This document shows, piece by piece, positions 35,720 to 48,274 of a DNA stretch of 64,000 nt. This stretch comes from Halocafeteria seosinensis (taxonomy: Eukaryota > Sar > Bigyra > Bicosoecida). A program made the position numbers and the translations under genes. Position 1 is the first letter of the stretch; each line of letters begins with the position of its first letter. Location of the stretch: assembly GCA_001687465.1 (NCBI GenBank), contig LVLI01000072.1, forward strand, positions 1 through 64,000, in the 5' to 3' direction. The notes below the pieces were generated by a model. It saw nothing but the letters and a program-made list of their open reading frames with translations. It had not been told where the DNA came from and searched no databases.

Positions 35720-37918
35720 ATGCGACGCTCGACAGATCAGCCGCCGCGGCCCCCCTTCTACTATTACGTGCCACAGCAGCCTGTGGACGGCTCCTTTCGA
35801 GGGGAGTTCCCGCAATATGCGTCTGCGGAAGATATGGCGCCTTATCTTCAACCCCACCCTCATCATCCTCTCCCAGCAGGAATGCCACCGCCAGCAACCT
35901 GGATCCAACCGTCGCCGGCTACTTCATATCCTGCCGGTGCCTTTATTAACCCTGCTGTGCCAGTGACCTCCGCTTCAGCATCCTCCCTAGAGACGCAAGG
36001 TGGAGACAGTCACTTCTCCCAGAGGATAGATGGTAGCACGTCCGAGAAAACGGTGCAATCGGAGGGAAACACTTGGCGAAACCAGTATGGAAGAGGAAGC
36101 AAACGATCTCGGGACAATTCTTCCGAAGCCACGAATCGATTCTCAAAGGATACAAATGAGAGCGCTTCAAGCAATAAGCAGCGCAAAGTATACAATCGAG
36201 CTTGTGAGGCCTGTGCGAAATTGAAAAAGAAATGCGATGGTGTGTAGACTGACCCTTTCATGTGTGCATTGTATGTTTGGTACCAAGAGTTGTTGGTTGC
36301 GCAGGAAACCGACCTTGTAGCAGGTGCAAATCTTTGAACATTAGCGAGCATTGTACTGATGCGCCGAGGAAACGACGTGGGCGAAAAGCAAAAGAAGGGG
36401 CTACCTTAGTGCAACATCTATTTGGAGAAGACGTATGTCGATCTTAGTCTCAAGGGTTCATCTGTAGCTGTGTACTCTCGTCAGGTTTTCCATGTTTTAC
36501 AGAGAGCGAAGAGCAGCAGCACGCAGAACCAAGGGGAAGTCTCGCAGATGAACGGAAGTGAAACGAAAGCAAACCAGGCTTCTCACACAGCATCTCCTTC
36601 TCTGCGTCCCAGTGCCACTATCGACTCGTCGTCAAGTAGCGGGAAGCACGCAGCCAACGTGCGAAGCTCTCCAAGCAAAGTACTCGGAGACCCTAGAAAT
36701 AACGGTGCCCACCAACAATGGTATCAAACCGGCTCTAGCGCGATCGCACCTGAACATTCACCATTCCGCTTATTAGAACAAGACGAGGAGCGCCCCGAGT
36801 CTCCATATGGATATGGCACCAAATTGTTCGACACCGACAGTAGCTACATAGGTTATGAAGATGAACCGCACTCCCCGTCTTGGAACGGAGATTTAGGAGG
36901 TCCTAGTTACGGGCTACTTGGCTCTCAAGGCGGTAACTTTGATATCATCGGCGAGAAAAATCTCGGGCTATATGACAATGAAACAGGCTCAGAATTCGCA
37001 GCAGGAAATCAGGACGCAGCTTCGGAAACTTCTGACACTAGAAGCAATCATGTTAGGACGCAGGGAAATCCATCTAATGAGGCGCAGCCTCAGCTTCCTC
37101 AGTATCTTGCTGCCGCAAACTCCGTATCAGAGACTCCCGTAGATGATACTCGTCTGGACTCAGTATTTAAGACATGCCTCCTCACGGCGTTGCACTGTTG
37201 CCCAGTACCTTGCCTGAGATTTGAGTACAAAATCGTCTCCCCCAAGAGTAGTGAGGGCTCTCGTACTGGAAAAGATAAAGATGTTGTGCCTTCAAGTGCG
37301 TTTTGCAATCCGGCAGCCAAGGCTGTGCTCGGGACTAATATGGGGGAACTACGGGAATGTGCGCAAAAGGGGTATACATATTATTTAAGTCATCCGTCAA
37401 CGTGGAGACAAAGATTGAATGCTGCGAAGCACGCAAGAGATAAGAAACTACAGCTATACAAGTTTGAAGGTAAATACATGCGTATTACATCCGGGAGTTT
37501 AACGAAGCCTACGGAAGCCAAGTTTAGCACGTTCGATGCCACCGAAGTGGTCCAGGTGCAGTGGGATGCCGCTACAGTAACCCCCAAAGCAGCTCTTATC
37601 TTTTTGGTGAACATTACAACGTCGACTGAGGAGCTTCAGTACGAGGATATTGAAGCAGCCGCACAAGAGGCTTACGCTGCGGAAGCGCAGAAAGCTGTAG
37701 GAGGACGGAGTTCAAGTACTGCAAATGCTGCGCAGGTTCAAAAGGCACCATCCAATCAGAGTTCTTCTGAGGATGGAAAAGAAGGAGTAAATCGTCTTCT
37801 TTCAGCCGCTAAGCGAATCAGCAGCGCGTTACATAAGCTACCGTGTGCACTCGATGAGAATGTTGAGGTCTTGGACGCTCCATCGTCACTCTATCAAAAG
37901 TCTACATCGCATAAATAA
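35720..37918 (+). CDS. Zn2Cys6 binuclear-cluster transcription factor
   Basis: Model: exons 35720..36239, 36305..36432, 36503..37918; 687 residues. The DNA-binding motif is split by intron 1. It reads C162-x2-C165-x6-C172-x5-C178-x2-C181-x8-C190, with Arg/Lys at the usual base-contact positions (ACEACAKLKKKCDG, then NRPCSRCKSLN) and a basic tail (RKRRGRK). This is the Zn(II)2Cys6 (GAL4-type) cluster, best known in fungi. The N-terminal 150 residues are Pro/Gln/Ser-rich with a Tyr/His patch; the middle is Ser/Asn/Gly/Asp-rich. A C-terminal region (about 430-600) contains SSAFCNPAAKAVLG...ECAQKGYTYY, reminiscent of PAS-like segments seen in some regulators of gluconeogenesis. That resemblance is weak. 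Targets are unknown. Confidence 0.83.
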
Positions 37919-37944
37919 GATTTCCAATTTAAAATAATGCCACT

Positions 37945-39157
37945 TCAGAATTTGTCCTTTCTCTTTCGACCTGTGAACTTGCTATCTCTTCGCACGTCTT
38001 TCCCTTGCCTTCTCTGCCGTTCTTTCTTCATTTTTACCCAGTCTCTGCAAAGCAGCACATACTAGATGTAAGATGGGCGGCTAACAGGGGCTCATAGTGA
38101 CTTACTTCGTCTTTACCCCTTTCCGTTCTACAGGCCCTTTCTTTTTATCTTGTCGCCGCCGTTTTTCCATCGATGCAGTCTGTTGTGTAGCTGAGTCGTC
38201 CAATCCTTTAGGGAGATTTTGCGCAAGAGTAGGACCTGCAAAACAGACAGAACGTAAATCTGTCACGACGAGGGAAGTTAGGTATAGATCCTCTCCTACC
38301 AACTGAAAGACACAAGAAGTACTTCTTCGCCTTTGTGGAATTTGGATAGTCTACTACTAGTCCTCCACTGAACCCACTCTTCAGTGCCACTGTCGTAATC
38401 AGTTCAATTTGCTCAGGAGATTCAGGGTAGAACTGCAACGCCGCTCTGCAACCATAGGTAGAAGACCAGTATGTTGGTGCGGAGACTAAGTACTTATCGT
38501 GAGGCCCAGTCCATAAGTTGGGGACTGCAAGGACAGCGGTGGCTAAACACGTACCGAGCTCCTCGTCGTAAACATCTGTACAGTGCCTGGAAGAAATCGG
38601 ACAGGCGTTTGTGAGCCTTATGTTCCTTCTTATCCGAGTAACACAGCCATTGGAGAGCAGAGACCGAGATAGCTCCGTCAAACATTCCAGCTCTGAAACC
38701 GAAGCCTTGGCCGATATCTCCCACGAATAGGTCTCCACTGACGCTCCTTCGTCCAACTTCCAGCATGTGTTTGCTGATGTCGACACCCACGGTGAAGTGG
38801 CCAGCTTCTTCAATGATGGCTGCATACACAACGTAACCGTAACCCAATCGAGTTCACACATCCTCAAGAACAAAACAATCCAGAAAAATACCTACATCCA
38901 CTGAGACCACTGCCACATCCTACGTCTAATAGCAATTTTGGTGAGCTCGGTGTAGTTCCAGCCTCTCCGTCGGTAGCTGCAGAGGCTGTGGCGCCGGTCG
39001 TTGGGCTCTGATTTTGCAACGCGAGCAGCTCAAGGCATCGTTGAGTCATTTGAGACTGGATATGGATCATACGGGAGTTGGAGGTGTATTTTTCAGCCTC
39101 CTCTTCATTATAAAACAGATCCGGCGGAGCGGTATGTTCTGGACGATGTTTACTCAT
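37945..39157 (-). CDS. BUD23: 18S rRNA (guanine-N7)-methyltransferase BUD23
   Basis: Model: exons 39157..38896, 38819..38555, 38445..38300, 38235..38106, 38044..37945; 300 residues. BUD23 (WBSCR22 in animals) methylates N7 of a conserved guanine in the 18S rRNA P-site region, with TRM112 as activator, during 40S subunit maturation. Seen here: [20 protein letters not shown] at the N-terminus, the SAM-binding motif [34 protein letters not shown] and [15 protein letters not shown]. Next come [17 protein letters not shown] and the basic C-terminal tail [17 protein letters not shown]...TGRKRK. The tail is carried on the last small exon and matches the family end closely. An insertion rich in Ala/Thr (about residues 50-72) precedes the SAM motif. 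Only 26 bp separate its stop from that of the convergent Zn2Cys6 gene. Confidence 0.95.
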
Positions 39158-39537
39158 TGTTTCAAAGCTTTCCCTGTACCGATCGATCCAACGTCTGCGG
39201 CAGTCCTGAGAACGCAGAATGCGACACTATCTCAACCCAGAAATCTCTCGTAAAGGGTACAAAACACCTCTATACAGGCCCTTGACAGACCCAGGAGTCA
39301 CCCAGGCCAGTGAGATTGTTGAAGTTGAAGAAAACTTCAAGTAGAAGATATGTTTGTCGTGTTCATTCCGGACTTAACGGCCTCTCCTTAAATGTGTTAT
39401 ATGGAAGGTTTTATTGGATAATTTTTTACCAGAGGTTTTTGGGATCAATAGAACAGTCGATAGACCTCCCTTTTATCAGCGGCGTGGAGTTGTTTTACTC
39501 CTTGGGTGCATTTGTGTCGTGAGAGGAGGACACGACG

Positions 39538-41342
39538 ATGGTAAGACTCCGGTTGGGAATGCCTAATTGCTTTATTATGGCTGCATCATGTCTGTTTTTA
39601 ATGCATACTCTGTCAGAATGAGGAATCAGATTCTGAAGGCGAATTCTCCTACGGGGACAGCGTGGGGGAGAGCACGCAATTAACGGACGAATTCGGCAGA
39701 CAGAGAGTAAGTGTTTACCATCGTCTACCTTCACTCGAATACCACGCTATTCCACACTGTTATCACTGTATGGGTACGAATATGCAGACGGAAATTGTTC
39801 AGAACAAGCCGTACGATGAAGCGCTAGAACTTAGTGATAACTCCATGGAGGAAAGGTAAGTCTCATCGACGAACTTTCTGTGATGCTCTTGAATTTTCTA
39901 CGTCCACGCATGATCGATACAGTATCGACACAAATGCTGCTCAATCAATGAGTTTTGGCTCCCCGCAAGGGAAGCAAGCTGTAAGGTCGAGGGCGAACGC
40001 AGGACAGCAGGAACAAGCTGAACAGTCATCTAAAATAGAGGAATCTAATGATGAAGATACGCCAAGAGAGCAGGTTTGTTACTTATTGACATTGGTGTTT
40101 GCAAGATGGGTTGCAACTCAATCTACTTGACTGATGTGATACAGAAAGCTCAAGAGCACCCGTCGCCTCCACCTCGACGTCAATATGCTGAAGAGGATCA
40201 GCAAGAACAGAGCATGGAGGAGAGTGAATCCCCTTCGGATGATGATAGAAGTACTAGTTTTGGTGGTATCACAGGGTAAGCAGGGGGGCATCAATGCTGC
40301 ATTGAGTGTGTGGGTTGCAATGTTGATTACATTGGATGTGTTGGCAGGGGGTATAACCCGGAGGATTACGCCCATTTGCAAGTTCCTCAAGATATCAAGG
40401 GACTGTTTGAGTATATCTCCGGATACCGTCCCCATGACATCAGTTTAGAAACTCAATTAAAGCCGTTTATACCAGATTATATTCCCGCGGTAGGCGAGAT
40501 TGATGCTTTCGTCAAGGTATGTCAACCTCGCTTACTTTCGTGTACGTTGGTTGTGCTAATACAGTAGATCGGTCCTCACTCTGCTTTGCACAGCCACCTC
40601 CGCCGAAATCTGAGGAGGAACCCCTAGGACTGAAGGAACTGGACGAACCTTCACCACATCAGAGTGACCCTACGGTACTCGATTTGCAACTAAGGTGAGG
40701 ACATTCGATGAGTATCCGAGGTTCTTGCCCACCGGGACGATAATCTGGGTCTGCGTTTGTCTCAGGTCGATGTCCAAGAAATCAAACATAAAACCCACCA
40801 AAGTTCGTTCTATTGAAAACGCCAATAAAAATCCACGAGAGATAACTAAGTGGATCAACTCAATCCAAGAGTTGCATAGGAACAAACCGGCGCCACAAGT
40901 CCAGTATTCTAAAGCCATGCCGGATATCGAGGCATTGATGCAAGTCTGGCCAGACGAAATAGAGGAAAAAGTACGAGAGTTGACGAAAACGCCTGGCTCT
41001 GTCTTCGGTAAACCCGCGAAGAAGAAGGGACACCGTGAACAGCAGCATCACTCGACAGGACCCTTGGCTGAGATGGACCTTAGCTTAGAGGAAATGACGC
41101 GGGTGATGTGTGCCATGCTAGATATTCCTGTATACGAGCCTAAAGCTGGTACACCAGCTTCGGAGAGTAGGTCGCTCATTCAGTCCTTACATGTGTTCTT
41201 CACCCTTTACAACGAGTTCAGGACAAACCAGCATTTCCAGCAAATTGGTGGCATGACTGGGGGCTCCTCTCTGGGACACACGGGATCCGGTGCCAATGTT
41301 CTCGCTGTTGATAGTGATGACGAGAATGAACATAAACAATAA
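39538..41342 (+). CDS. IFT46: Intraflagellar transport protein IFT46
   Basis: Model: exons 39538..39540, 39617..39706, 39788..39855, 39923..40073, 40145..40275, 40348..40516, 40594..40694, 40766..41342; 429 residues. IFT46 is a core subunit of the IFT-B1 complex that carries cargo along the flagellar axoneme. Conserved segments are PYDEALELSD, YNPEDYAHLQVPQDIKGLFEY, LKPFIPDYIPAVGEIDAFVK, LDEPSPHQSDPTVLDLQLR and VRSIENANKNPREITKWI. MPDIEALMQVWPDEIEE, MCAMLDIPVY and SLHVFFTLYNEF follow toward the C-terminus. The N-terminal 130 residues are acidic and disordered, as usual. In this model exon 1 contributes only the ATG; an in-frame TGA lies 15 nt upstream of it, which fixes the start. The gene shows the organism builds flagella at some life stage. 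Confidence 0.94.
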
Positions 41343-41395
41343 ATTCTGCATTTCTTAGCTGTAGTAGTACTGGATTTCCGAAATTGACGAAATGC

Positions 41396-42541
41396 TCAAA
41401 CCGGACCTGTGATCCACGACTTTACAGCTTCGTACCCAGCGAATGTAAAGGCATTGCATACCACGGCCCTATAAAGGCACGGCACCAATCCCCGGTAAAA
41501 AGAACTCAATCCTTCTCGTTTATACATAGACCGAACACAGTGCACCATTCCTTGATATCGTCGGCGCTGTGGTTCCGAAGCATCACTTTGGATCCGAGAC
41601 TTAACTACATCGATAGGATACGTTGCGGACCAGTAGGATAGACCTGCTGCTCCTCCACAAAGCAGTGATATCATAAAAGGGGGCTTCGCCGATGGATTCG
41701 TTATAGTTCCAGGCGCAAGTTCTCGTTTTAGGGTCTCATACGTACCAAAATAGACTGCAGTCGCCGGAACGTTACGCGCGGTGGTGGCCAATTGCCCTTG
41801 CATGATCCCTCGCATGCCATACTGTTGGAACACAACCCGCAGACAGTGCACTGATCCCTTGTACAGTGGTTCCCCCTCGATTGCTTTACCCCTCATGGAT
41901 TGCGCCTGCATCTTCGTTTTGGCCAGATCTGATGGAGACTGCAAAAAACTCGACACAAGTCCAGTGGCGCCTCCAGCCACAAAACATCCTAGTTCACTCA
42001 ATTTCGGGATGTGACCATACGAGTGCGTGACCTCCTCCTTGAGCCGTAAAGACTTGAAATGGCGGTCAATGAAGCGCTTGGAGTGCATGTACGTAAAGAA
42101 AAGAACGGCACAGAAGCCACTGGTGGCTAATAAAGGAGTGGCCATGCCTCTCCATAATCCCGTGAATCCTTCTTTGTGGATGATTTCCTGGAATACCGTC
42201 ACAGTACCCGTCGACGACTGAGTCTCTCCTACCGTACTAGCGCCCATACGGGCGAATTGAGCCCTTGTTTTCACTGTATCAAAGGGCTGAGAGGCAAAAA
42301 GTCCCGTAGCTGAGCCAGTGGAACTTGACACAATTTCGATCAGAGCGTTCATTATCTCGCTCCGTGGAGCGGCAGAAGCCGCCACCACCTCTCCATTTGG
42401 ATATTCCTTCTTATCCTCCATCCTATACCGACTTACACGGCATTTATCTACAATACCCAGTCTATCCGACCATCTGGCAATCCCGGCGGAAAGCCCGGAG
42501 TCCGGGCGCAGGACCCGGTTCATTTGAATTCCATTCACCAT
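41396..42541 (-). CDS. Mitochondrial carrier family protein (SLC25)
   Basis: An intronless gene of 381 residues, or 341 if translation starts at the ATG at 42421. The three carrier signatures are QPFDTVKTRAQ, SPSDLAKTKMQAQ and YPIDVVKSRIQ. Each is followed by the usual GxxGxWRG- or FYRG-type element (GFTGLWRGMATP, GMRGIMQGQLA, GLSSFYRGLVP). The third signature (PIDVVKSRIQ...YQGMVHC) resembles the carnitine/acylcarnitine and basic amino-acid branch, but I cannot settle the substrate. The extra N-terminal 40 residues are unusual for the family and Arg-rich; they could be an import extension or simply untranslated if 42421 is the true start. The start is only about 75 bp from the divergent RAD50 start with the longer form. 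Confidence 0.85.
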   Translation of the reverse strand: MVNGIQMNRVLRPDSGLSAGIARWSDRLGIVDKCRVSRYRMEDKKEYPNGEVVAASAAPRSEIMNALIEIVSSSTGSATGLFASQPFDTVKTRAQFARMGASTVGETQSSTGTVTVFQEIIHKEGFTGLWRGMATPLLATSGFCAVLFFTYMHSKRFIDRHFKSLRLKEEVTHSYGHIPKLSELGCFVAGGATGLVSSFLQSPSDLAKTKMQAQSMRGKAIEGEPLYKGSVHCLRVVFQQYGMRGIMQGQLATTARNVPATAVYFGTYETLKRELAPGTITNPSAKPPFMISLLCGGAAGLSYWSATYPIDVVKSRIQSDASEPQRRRYQGMVHCVRSMYKREGLSSFYRGLVPCLYRAVVCNAFTFAGYEAVKSWITGPV

Positions 42542-42616
42542 CGCTTCTGTCTCCGTGTTTGTAGGAGAAATACACGTTTCGCACAGGGGAAAGAACTAAA
42601 AAGCGGAAGTGCAAAG

Positions 42617-45600
42617 ATGGGGTCCATTGATATGATGTCCATACGGGGCATCCGTAGCTTTAGCCCCGATGAAGAGCAGGTACGACAGGAATTCCGGAAT
42701 TCCTTTCCTTCATTATCTCTGTACTACATTGCATGCACGACGCAGACGATTAAATTTTATAAACCGTTGACTGTGATAGTGGGACAGAATGGGTGTGGGA
42801 AAACTGTAAGTGTATTGGAACACATCGAAATCAGTGGAAAACTTTTCTTGAAGGCAGCACTCTTCATTTGAATTCTGCACCTGGATATTACCGTCATTTT
42901 TGCTGCATTCATGCTTTCGAAGAGCGAGATTGATTCTTTTCATGTGATCATGTTTGCGTTTCTGCTTATCTTGATTGGAACACAGACGATCATCGAGTGC
43001 CTAAAATATATCACTACGGGAGCCCTTCCTCCTGGAGCTCGATCTGGGCAGTCTTTCATTCATGATCCAAAGGTATGTAACGAGCAAGCAAGGTATCAAC
43101 ATGTTTTGCATGTATGAGACGGGATATTCCGGTACAGATGGCCGGGCGAAGTGAAGTCAAAGCGCAAATAAAATTGAGGTTCACGAATAGAGTTCCGCAA
43201 ACAATGGTCTGCGTGAGGAATTTTCAAGTATGTTTTACGAAACGTTGGAGAGGAATGCGAATAAGATTTTTTATGATAATCAATTTCTGGTACGATCATA
43301 AATGATTCGTCAGGTCACACAAGCGAAAAAGACGCTACAGTTTAAGGCTCTCCATAGTGTACTGACGACTCGAGTCACAGGTGATGATGTACGTACGCCA
43401 TTTGCAGTGCATACCTACAGCATCGCCATTTCGTCATAGCAATGCTCATCAGGGCAACGAAAGAAAGGAGCAAATAAGTTCAACATGTACTGAAATGGAT
43501 AAACTGATGCCTACGCTTCTCGGTGTATCTAAACCCGTTTTGGAGCACGTTGTATTTTGTCATCAAGAAGACAGCAACTGGCCCCTTCAGGAGGGTGCTG
43601 TTCTGAAAAAGAGGTGCGCTCTATTAGACGTTGGCTGTTGTATTGTCTTTAGTGCATGCGGAGACTAAGTTCTATTTTGCTTTTGGAGCAGATTTGACGA
43701 GATTTTTGAGGCTAGCAGATACACCAAGGCCCTGGACGATATCAAGAAACAGAGTAAGAAGCATAGTCTGTGAACCATAAGGGTTAGGTTTTGCGTAGAA
43801 TCGTATCTGCGTTTCAGAAAAGGAAAAAACCGCAAACTTGAAAGATTTAGAGAACGAACTGAACCTGTGTGGTGAGCATGTGACACAGGTATGTTCACGT
43901 GATGTGGTTATAGGGTACTTGCTGACGGCTGTATGTTGGTTAGTGCCAGGCTAAAGAGCTTCGGCAGAGGCTTTCGCATAATGTTTCTCAGCAAGATGAA
44001 TTGTCGGAGGAAATTAACGAGACCAAGGAGCAGATATCGCGCTGCGATAGCATAATCAAGGACTGCAAAGACCGTCTTGCGAATTTGGAAGAAAACCGCC
44101 GCGATATCTACTCATATGAACGACAAATAGATTCGGCACAGAAGGATTTGGAGAAGTTCGACAAACGGTGTGTTGAGGAGATCGGGGATCATTGGATGGA
44201 GGATAACGAAATGGACGAAGAAGAACTAAAAGAATCTTGGGAACAGCTTCGTTCGACCCAAACAAAAGCCCAGGAGACCAGACAACGATGCAAAGAGCAA
44301 TTGACTCAACTGAAGAAGGAATTGGATTCGGTGAATGAGAAGAAGAGTAACTTATCAGCGCAACGGGGCTCTCTGGAATCCCGAGCTGAGGCCGTAAGTG
44401 AGAATATCGAAGAATGCAAAGCATTTGCGACGACTGTACTGGAGAATCATGGTCTGAAAAAGACGGGGATACACTTTGATATCGAGACATCTGAGGATGG
44501 CGTAGATCTCAGTGGCTACAATGAAGTGGAAAGACGATTATCCTCTTCAGCTACGGAAAAAGAAACAAAGCAGAAACGTTTGAAAGAAGAAGAGTCACGG
44601 GTGTGCTCAGAGTTAGACAAGGAAGTAGAAGACGCACACGCCAAACTCTCTAAATCTGAAGAGAAAGTAAATTCAGCCAGTACAGAACAGCACAATCTGA
44701 AAAAGCAGCTAAAGGAGACCCGGAAAAAGATCCAGGATCTTCAGGCTCAGGATACCTCAAGTCAGACCGACTCCCTGGAACGAAGTGTGAAGCGTGTCCA
44801 AGCGGATCTGGAAGAGCTTAGAAAACAGAAGGAAAAGAGTGAACATGAGCAGTCGATCAAGGAGGCAGACAAACAATTGCGTGCATACAAAGGTATGTTG
44901 ACGCATTCACTTGCTGCCCGCATGATTTTGTTGATGAAGTTGTCGTCATTGGTCTTGACTCCAGAGTTGTCTGCTTCAATCCGTCAATTGTGGGAGACGT
45001 ACAGGGCACAGATGGATACCTACGTCCTGCTGGAAGAGAGGCAAAACCAGCTGAGCAAAGTCAAAGAAGACCTTGATCAACGAGTAAAAACCCACCACGA
45101 GGACTTTTCTGAAAAGTTAGGGCTTAACTTATCGGAGTTGGTATCCCAAAGGGAAAGCGTTAGCAGTCGCCTTTCAACTGTACTGAAGCAAAAGTAAGTC
45201 AAAAGAGGAATGTCCAGTAAATTGTGCATATATCACAATGTCTCTTGGTATCCTTCCATGCAGGACGGATAGAAGACAACAGACCTCAGATGAGTTGCAA
45301 GAAGCAAGGGACCGTTTGACTCGATATGAATCTGATTATTCTCACGTGAAGAAGCAGTTGGATGACACGAAGAAACAAATACAGTCTGTATATGCGAAGG
45401 TCCCCGATTCGTTCAAAGATAGCTCTAAGGGGTTTGAACACTTTTCGCATAGATACAGTACGGACGAGTTGGTGAAGGAAGTGGAAAGTGACGAAGGCAA
45501 TGTTGTTTTTGCGGACGAAAATACGCGGAAACGCCTTCAATCAGGAGATGCGGAACAACGTGCTCTGTGCAACGCTGGTTATCAGATTGCCAACATTCCA

Positions 45601-48274
45601 GCTGCGATACACTTCTTTGTACAGAAAAGAAACTGTCTCATTAAGATGAAGAATGTTTGTGAAGCCGCTGAACAGGTGATGCAGTTCGTTATTAAGATGA
45701 GCTCGGATAAATGTGCCTGTTGTGGACGTACGTGGGCAAGCAGCTCAGAGAAGAAATCTGGTAAGAGCACAATGAGAAAGTTGTCCCAGGTGCTTCAAGA
45801 GTCTGATAAGAGCCCTGAGGAATTTAAAAAACTGGATGACGAATTGTCGGAAGAGAAATCGCAACTCGAGCAGGTTGATCAATATTGGAAGAGTATGTAT
45901 CAACAGGCGCTTAAACTTGAGAACCTGCAGTCGGACATGGAGTCAAAGGAGAAGGAGAAGCGTGCTTTGAAGTCCAGTGTCTCCACCATTGAGCAAAAAG
46001 TGCAGTCTTCAAACGAAGAAATCAGAGCCTTAGAGGACGTCCGGCAGCATGCTAGTGAATTAGACAACGGAATAGAAAACGTGAAGACTTTGGAGCGGCA
46101 AGTCAAAGAAACACAGGAGAGTGTTGACTCACGTCTCTCTGACTTAGAAAACATGGATAATTCGTTTTGGTTGCGCAAAGTTGACGAAGAGCTACATCCC
46201 TTTCTTACCGACCTGAACGAGATAACTGGTCCGGTCCAGCAGAAACAGCAAGAATCATTTTCTTCGTTTGTATCTTCTTTATCCACGGCAATTGAATCGT
46301 GCGAAGAGAAATGCGCCACTGTTCAAACTTCTCGAGACCGACTTTCAGCTCTGCAAAACCAGCAAGCTAGAATGGAGGCAGAGACGCAAGATCAGCTTGT
46401 GCGTCTTCAACAGCAATTAACAGAAGTCCATGCGTCTCAAAGTGAGCTTCGGAAGCTTCAAGATGAACAAGAAAGCTTAGAAAAACGAATTAATGAGTCC
46501 ACCAAGAGCAAAGAAGACGCGGAAAAGGAAGTACCCTCGCTAAAATCTGTTTACCAAAACGCCAAGGAAAAGAGGAAAGAGACTCTTGATGAGTATCGGA
46601 ACAAGATTAAAGAGGTGGAAGATTCTTTAAGTCAAATGAAAACAGACTTGGAGAAGCTCCAAAGCTATAGGGAACGAATTACTCAAATGACTAAGGAGAA
46701 CCCCTCGCAAAAGCTGAAGGAATTGGAAGAGCAAAAGTCCCATCTTGATACGGAGGCCACGCGGATTTCTTCGGAAATTAAGCAGAACGAAGAAAAACTC
46801 CAAGAGGCAGAAGAAACTATTGAAGACCATAAGGCAATGGAAAGAGAGCTCTCCTTACATAGCGAACGGCACCAAAAAGTTCAAAATATCAAAGAAATGC
46901 GAGAGAAATTGGAGGCTCTTAAGAACTCTGTTAACGATGCCTTGGAGCTTTCAAGCCGGCCCATGGAAACGTTGCATGGGGAACAACCTACAACTGAAAA
47001 AGAACTATCCGAGTACCTGGAGCAAGTAGGACAGCAGCGAGAACACCTGCAACAGTCGAATGCTGAACGCGAAGGAAGGAAGTCTGAAATAATGAACGCT
47101 ATCAAGTCTGACAAGGAGAAGCTCAGGGACGCCAAGTATAAGGAGTAAGTGGGCTTCCATCGCTTGTAAGTATTCGGAGTGGAGAACCCAATTTTTCTTG
47201 CAGTATCGAGGAGCGCCATCGCCTCTGTCTGATTAAGCACGAGACAACTAGGATCGCTGTGGAAGATTTGGATAAGTTCAACAAAGGTGAGAAGCCTGCT
47301 ACACGCTAAGTGTCCGTATGCATTTCATTGGATGGGCGTTTCCTGTGGCACAGCTCTCGATAGAGCCTTGATGAAGTATCACCACCTTAAGATATCAGAA
47401 GTAAATGACATTATCCGAGACTTGTGGACGAATACGTAAGTAGTGTTTGTAACGGTGGTGTGCTTCTTTGATACACCCCTTTGTTTATGATGCAGTTATC
47501 AAGGACAAGACATCGAGGGAATTAAAATTGTTAGCGATGTGGAAACCGAAGAGGAATCGGGGTCCAGTTCAAAGAAAGGTTCGTACTCTATTCAAGTTTT
47601 CTCTATGTTAATTGATTGAACGTAGCTTTCTTCCCAGGAACGAGGAACTATAACTATCGACTAGTGATGTACAAGGGTGACACAGAACTTGACATGAAAG
47701 GACGTTGCTCAGCAGGTCAGAAAGTTCTTGCGTCCTTGATTATTCGATTAGCTTTGGCTGAAGCATTCTGTGCCGAGTGTGGCCTACTAGCTTTGGATGA
47801 GCCGACAACGAACTTAGACCATGACAACAAGATTGGATTGGCCAGAGCGCTATGCGAGTAAGTCGTCTATCCCGCTATTATTTGAGGGGCTCTTGAAAAT
47901 TTTTGACACGATCCTGCGCACAGCTTAATAGAGCATCGCCGCAAGCAAACGAATTTTCAACTAATAGTAATTACACACGACGAGGAATTTGTAATGGAGC
48001 TCGGAAGGTATGTTGGAGAATCCAAACTTTGGTTGAACTATTCTCCGCCGCCGTACTGACTAAGGTTGTTCTATCGCCAGGCAATCCAACGGAGGTGGAG
48101 GCAGTGGCTCGGATCTCGCACATTATTTCCGAATTTCTCGCAAGGAAGTGTAAGCATCCATGTAGCTGAAAGTAGGCATCATGTCCACTATTTATTTTAG
48201 GTGGAGCATTTTGAATTCGGTTTTGCAGATCCCACGGGTATTATGTGTCCAGGATTGCACAACAAGAGTTCTAG
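42617..48274 (+). CDS. RAD50: DNA double-strand break repair ATPase RAD50
   Basis: Eighteen exons: 42617..42679, 42746..42805, 42986..43072, 43138..43227, 43314..43388, 43453..43613, 43692..43753, 43818..43888, 43944..44892, 44965..45193, 45264..47144, 47204..47286, 47354..47435, 47496..47578, 47638..47857, 47924..48007, 48081..48149, 48229..48274; 1,464 residues. RAD50 is the SMC-like subunit of the MRE11-RAD50-NBS1 complex, which tethers and processes DNA ends. Walker A is VGQNGCGKT (about residues 33-41). Q-loop region: [11 protein letters not shown]. The two coiled-coil arms are interrupted by the zinc hook KCACCGRTW (CxxC at about 766-769). The ABC signature is [15 protein letters not shown] (about 1348) and Walker B is [12 protein letters not shown], with VITHDEEF as H-loop. 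The two arms are near equal in length, as expected. The last exon ([13 protein letters not shown]) depends on choosing a GTAAGC donor. Introns cluster at both ends, while the coiled-coil body is nearly intronless. Confidence 0.95.
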
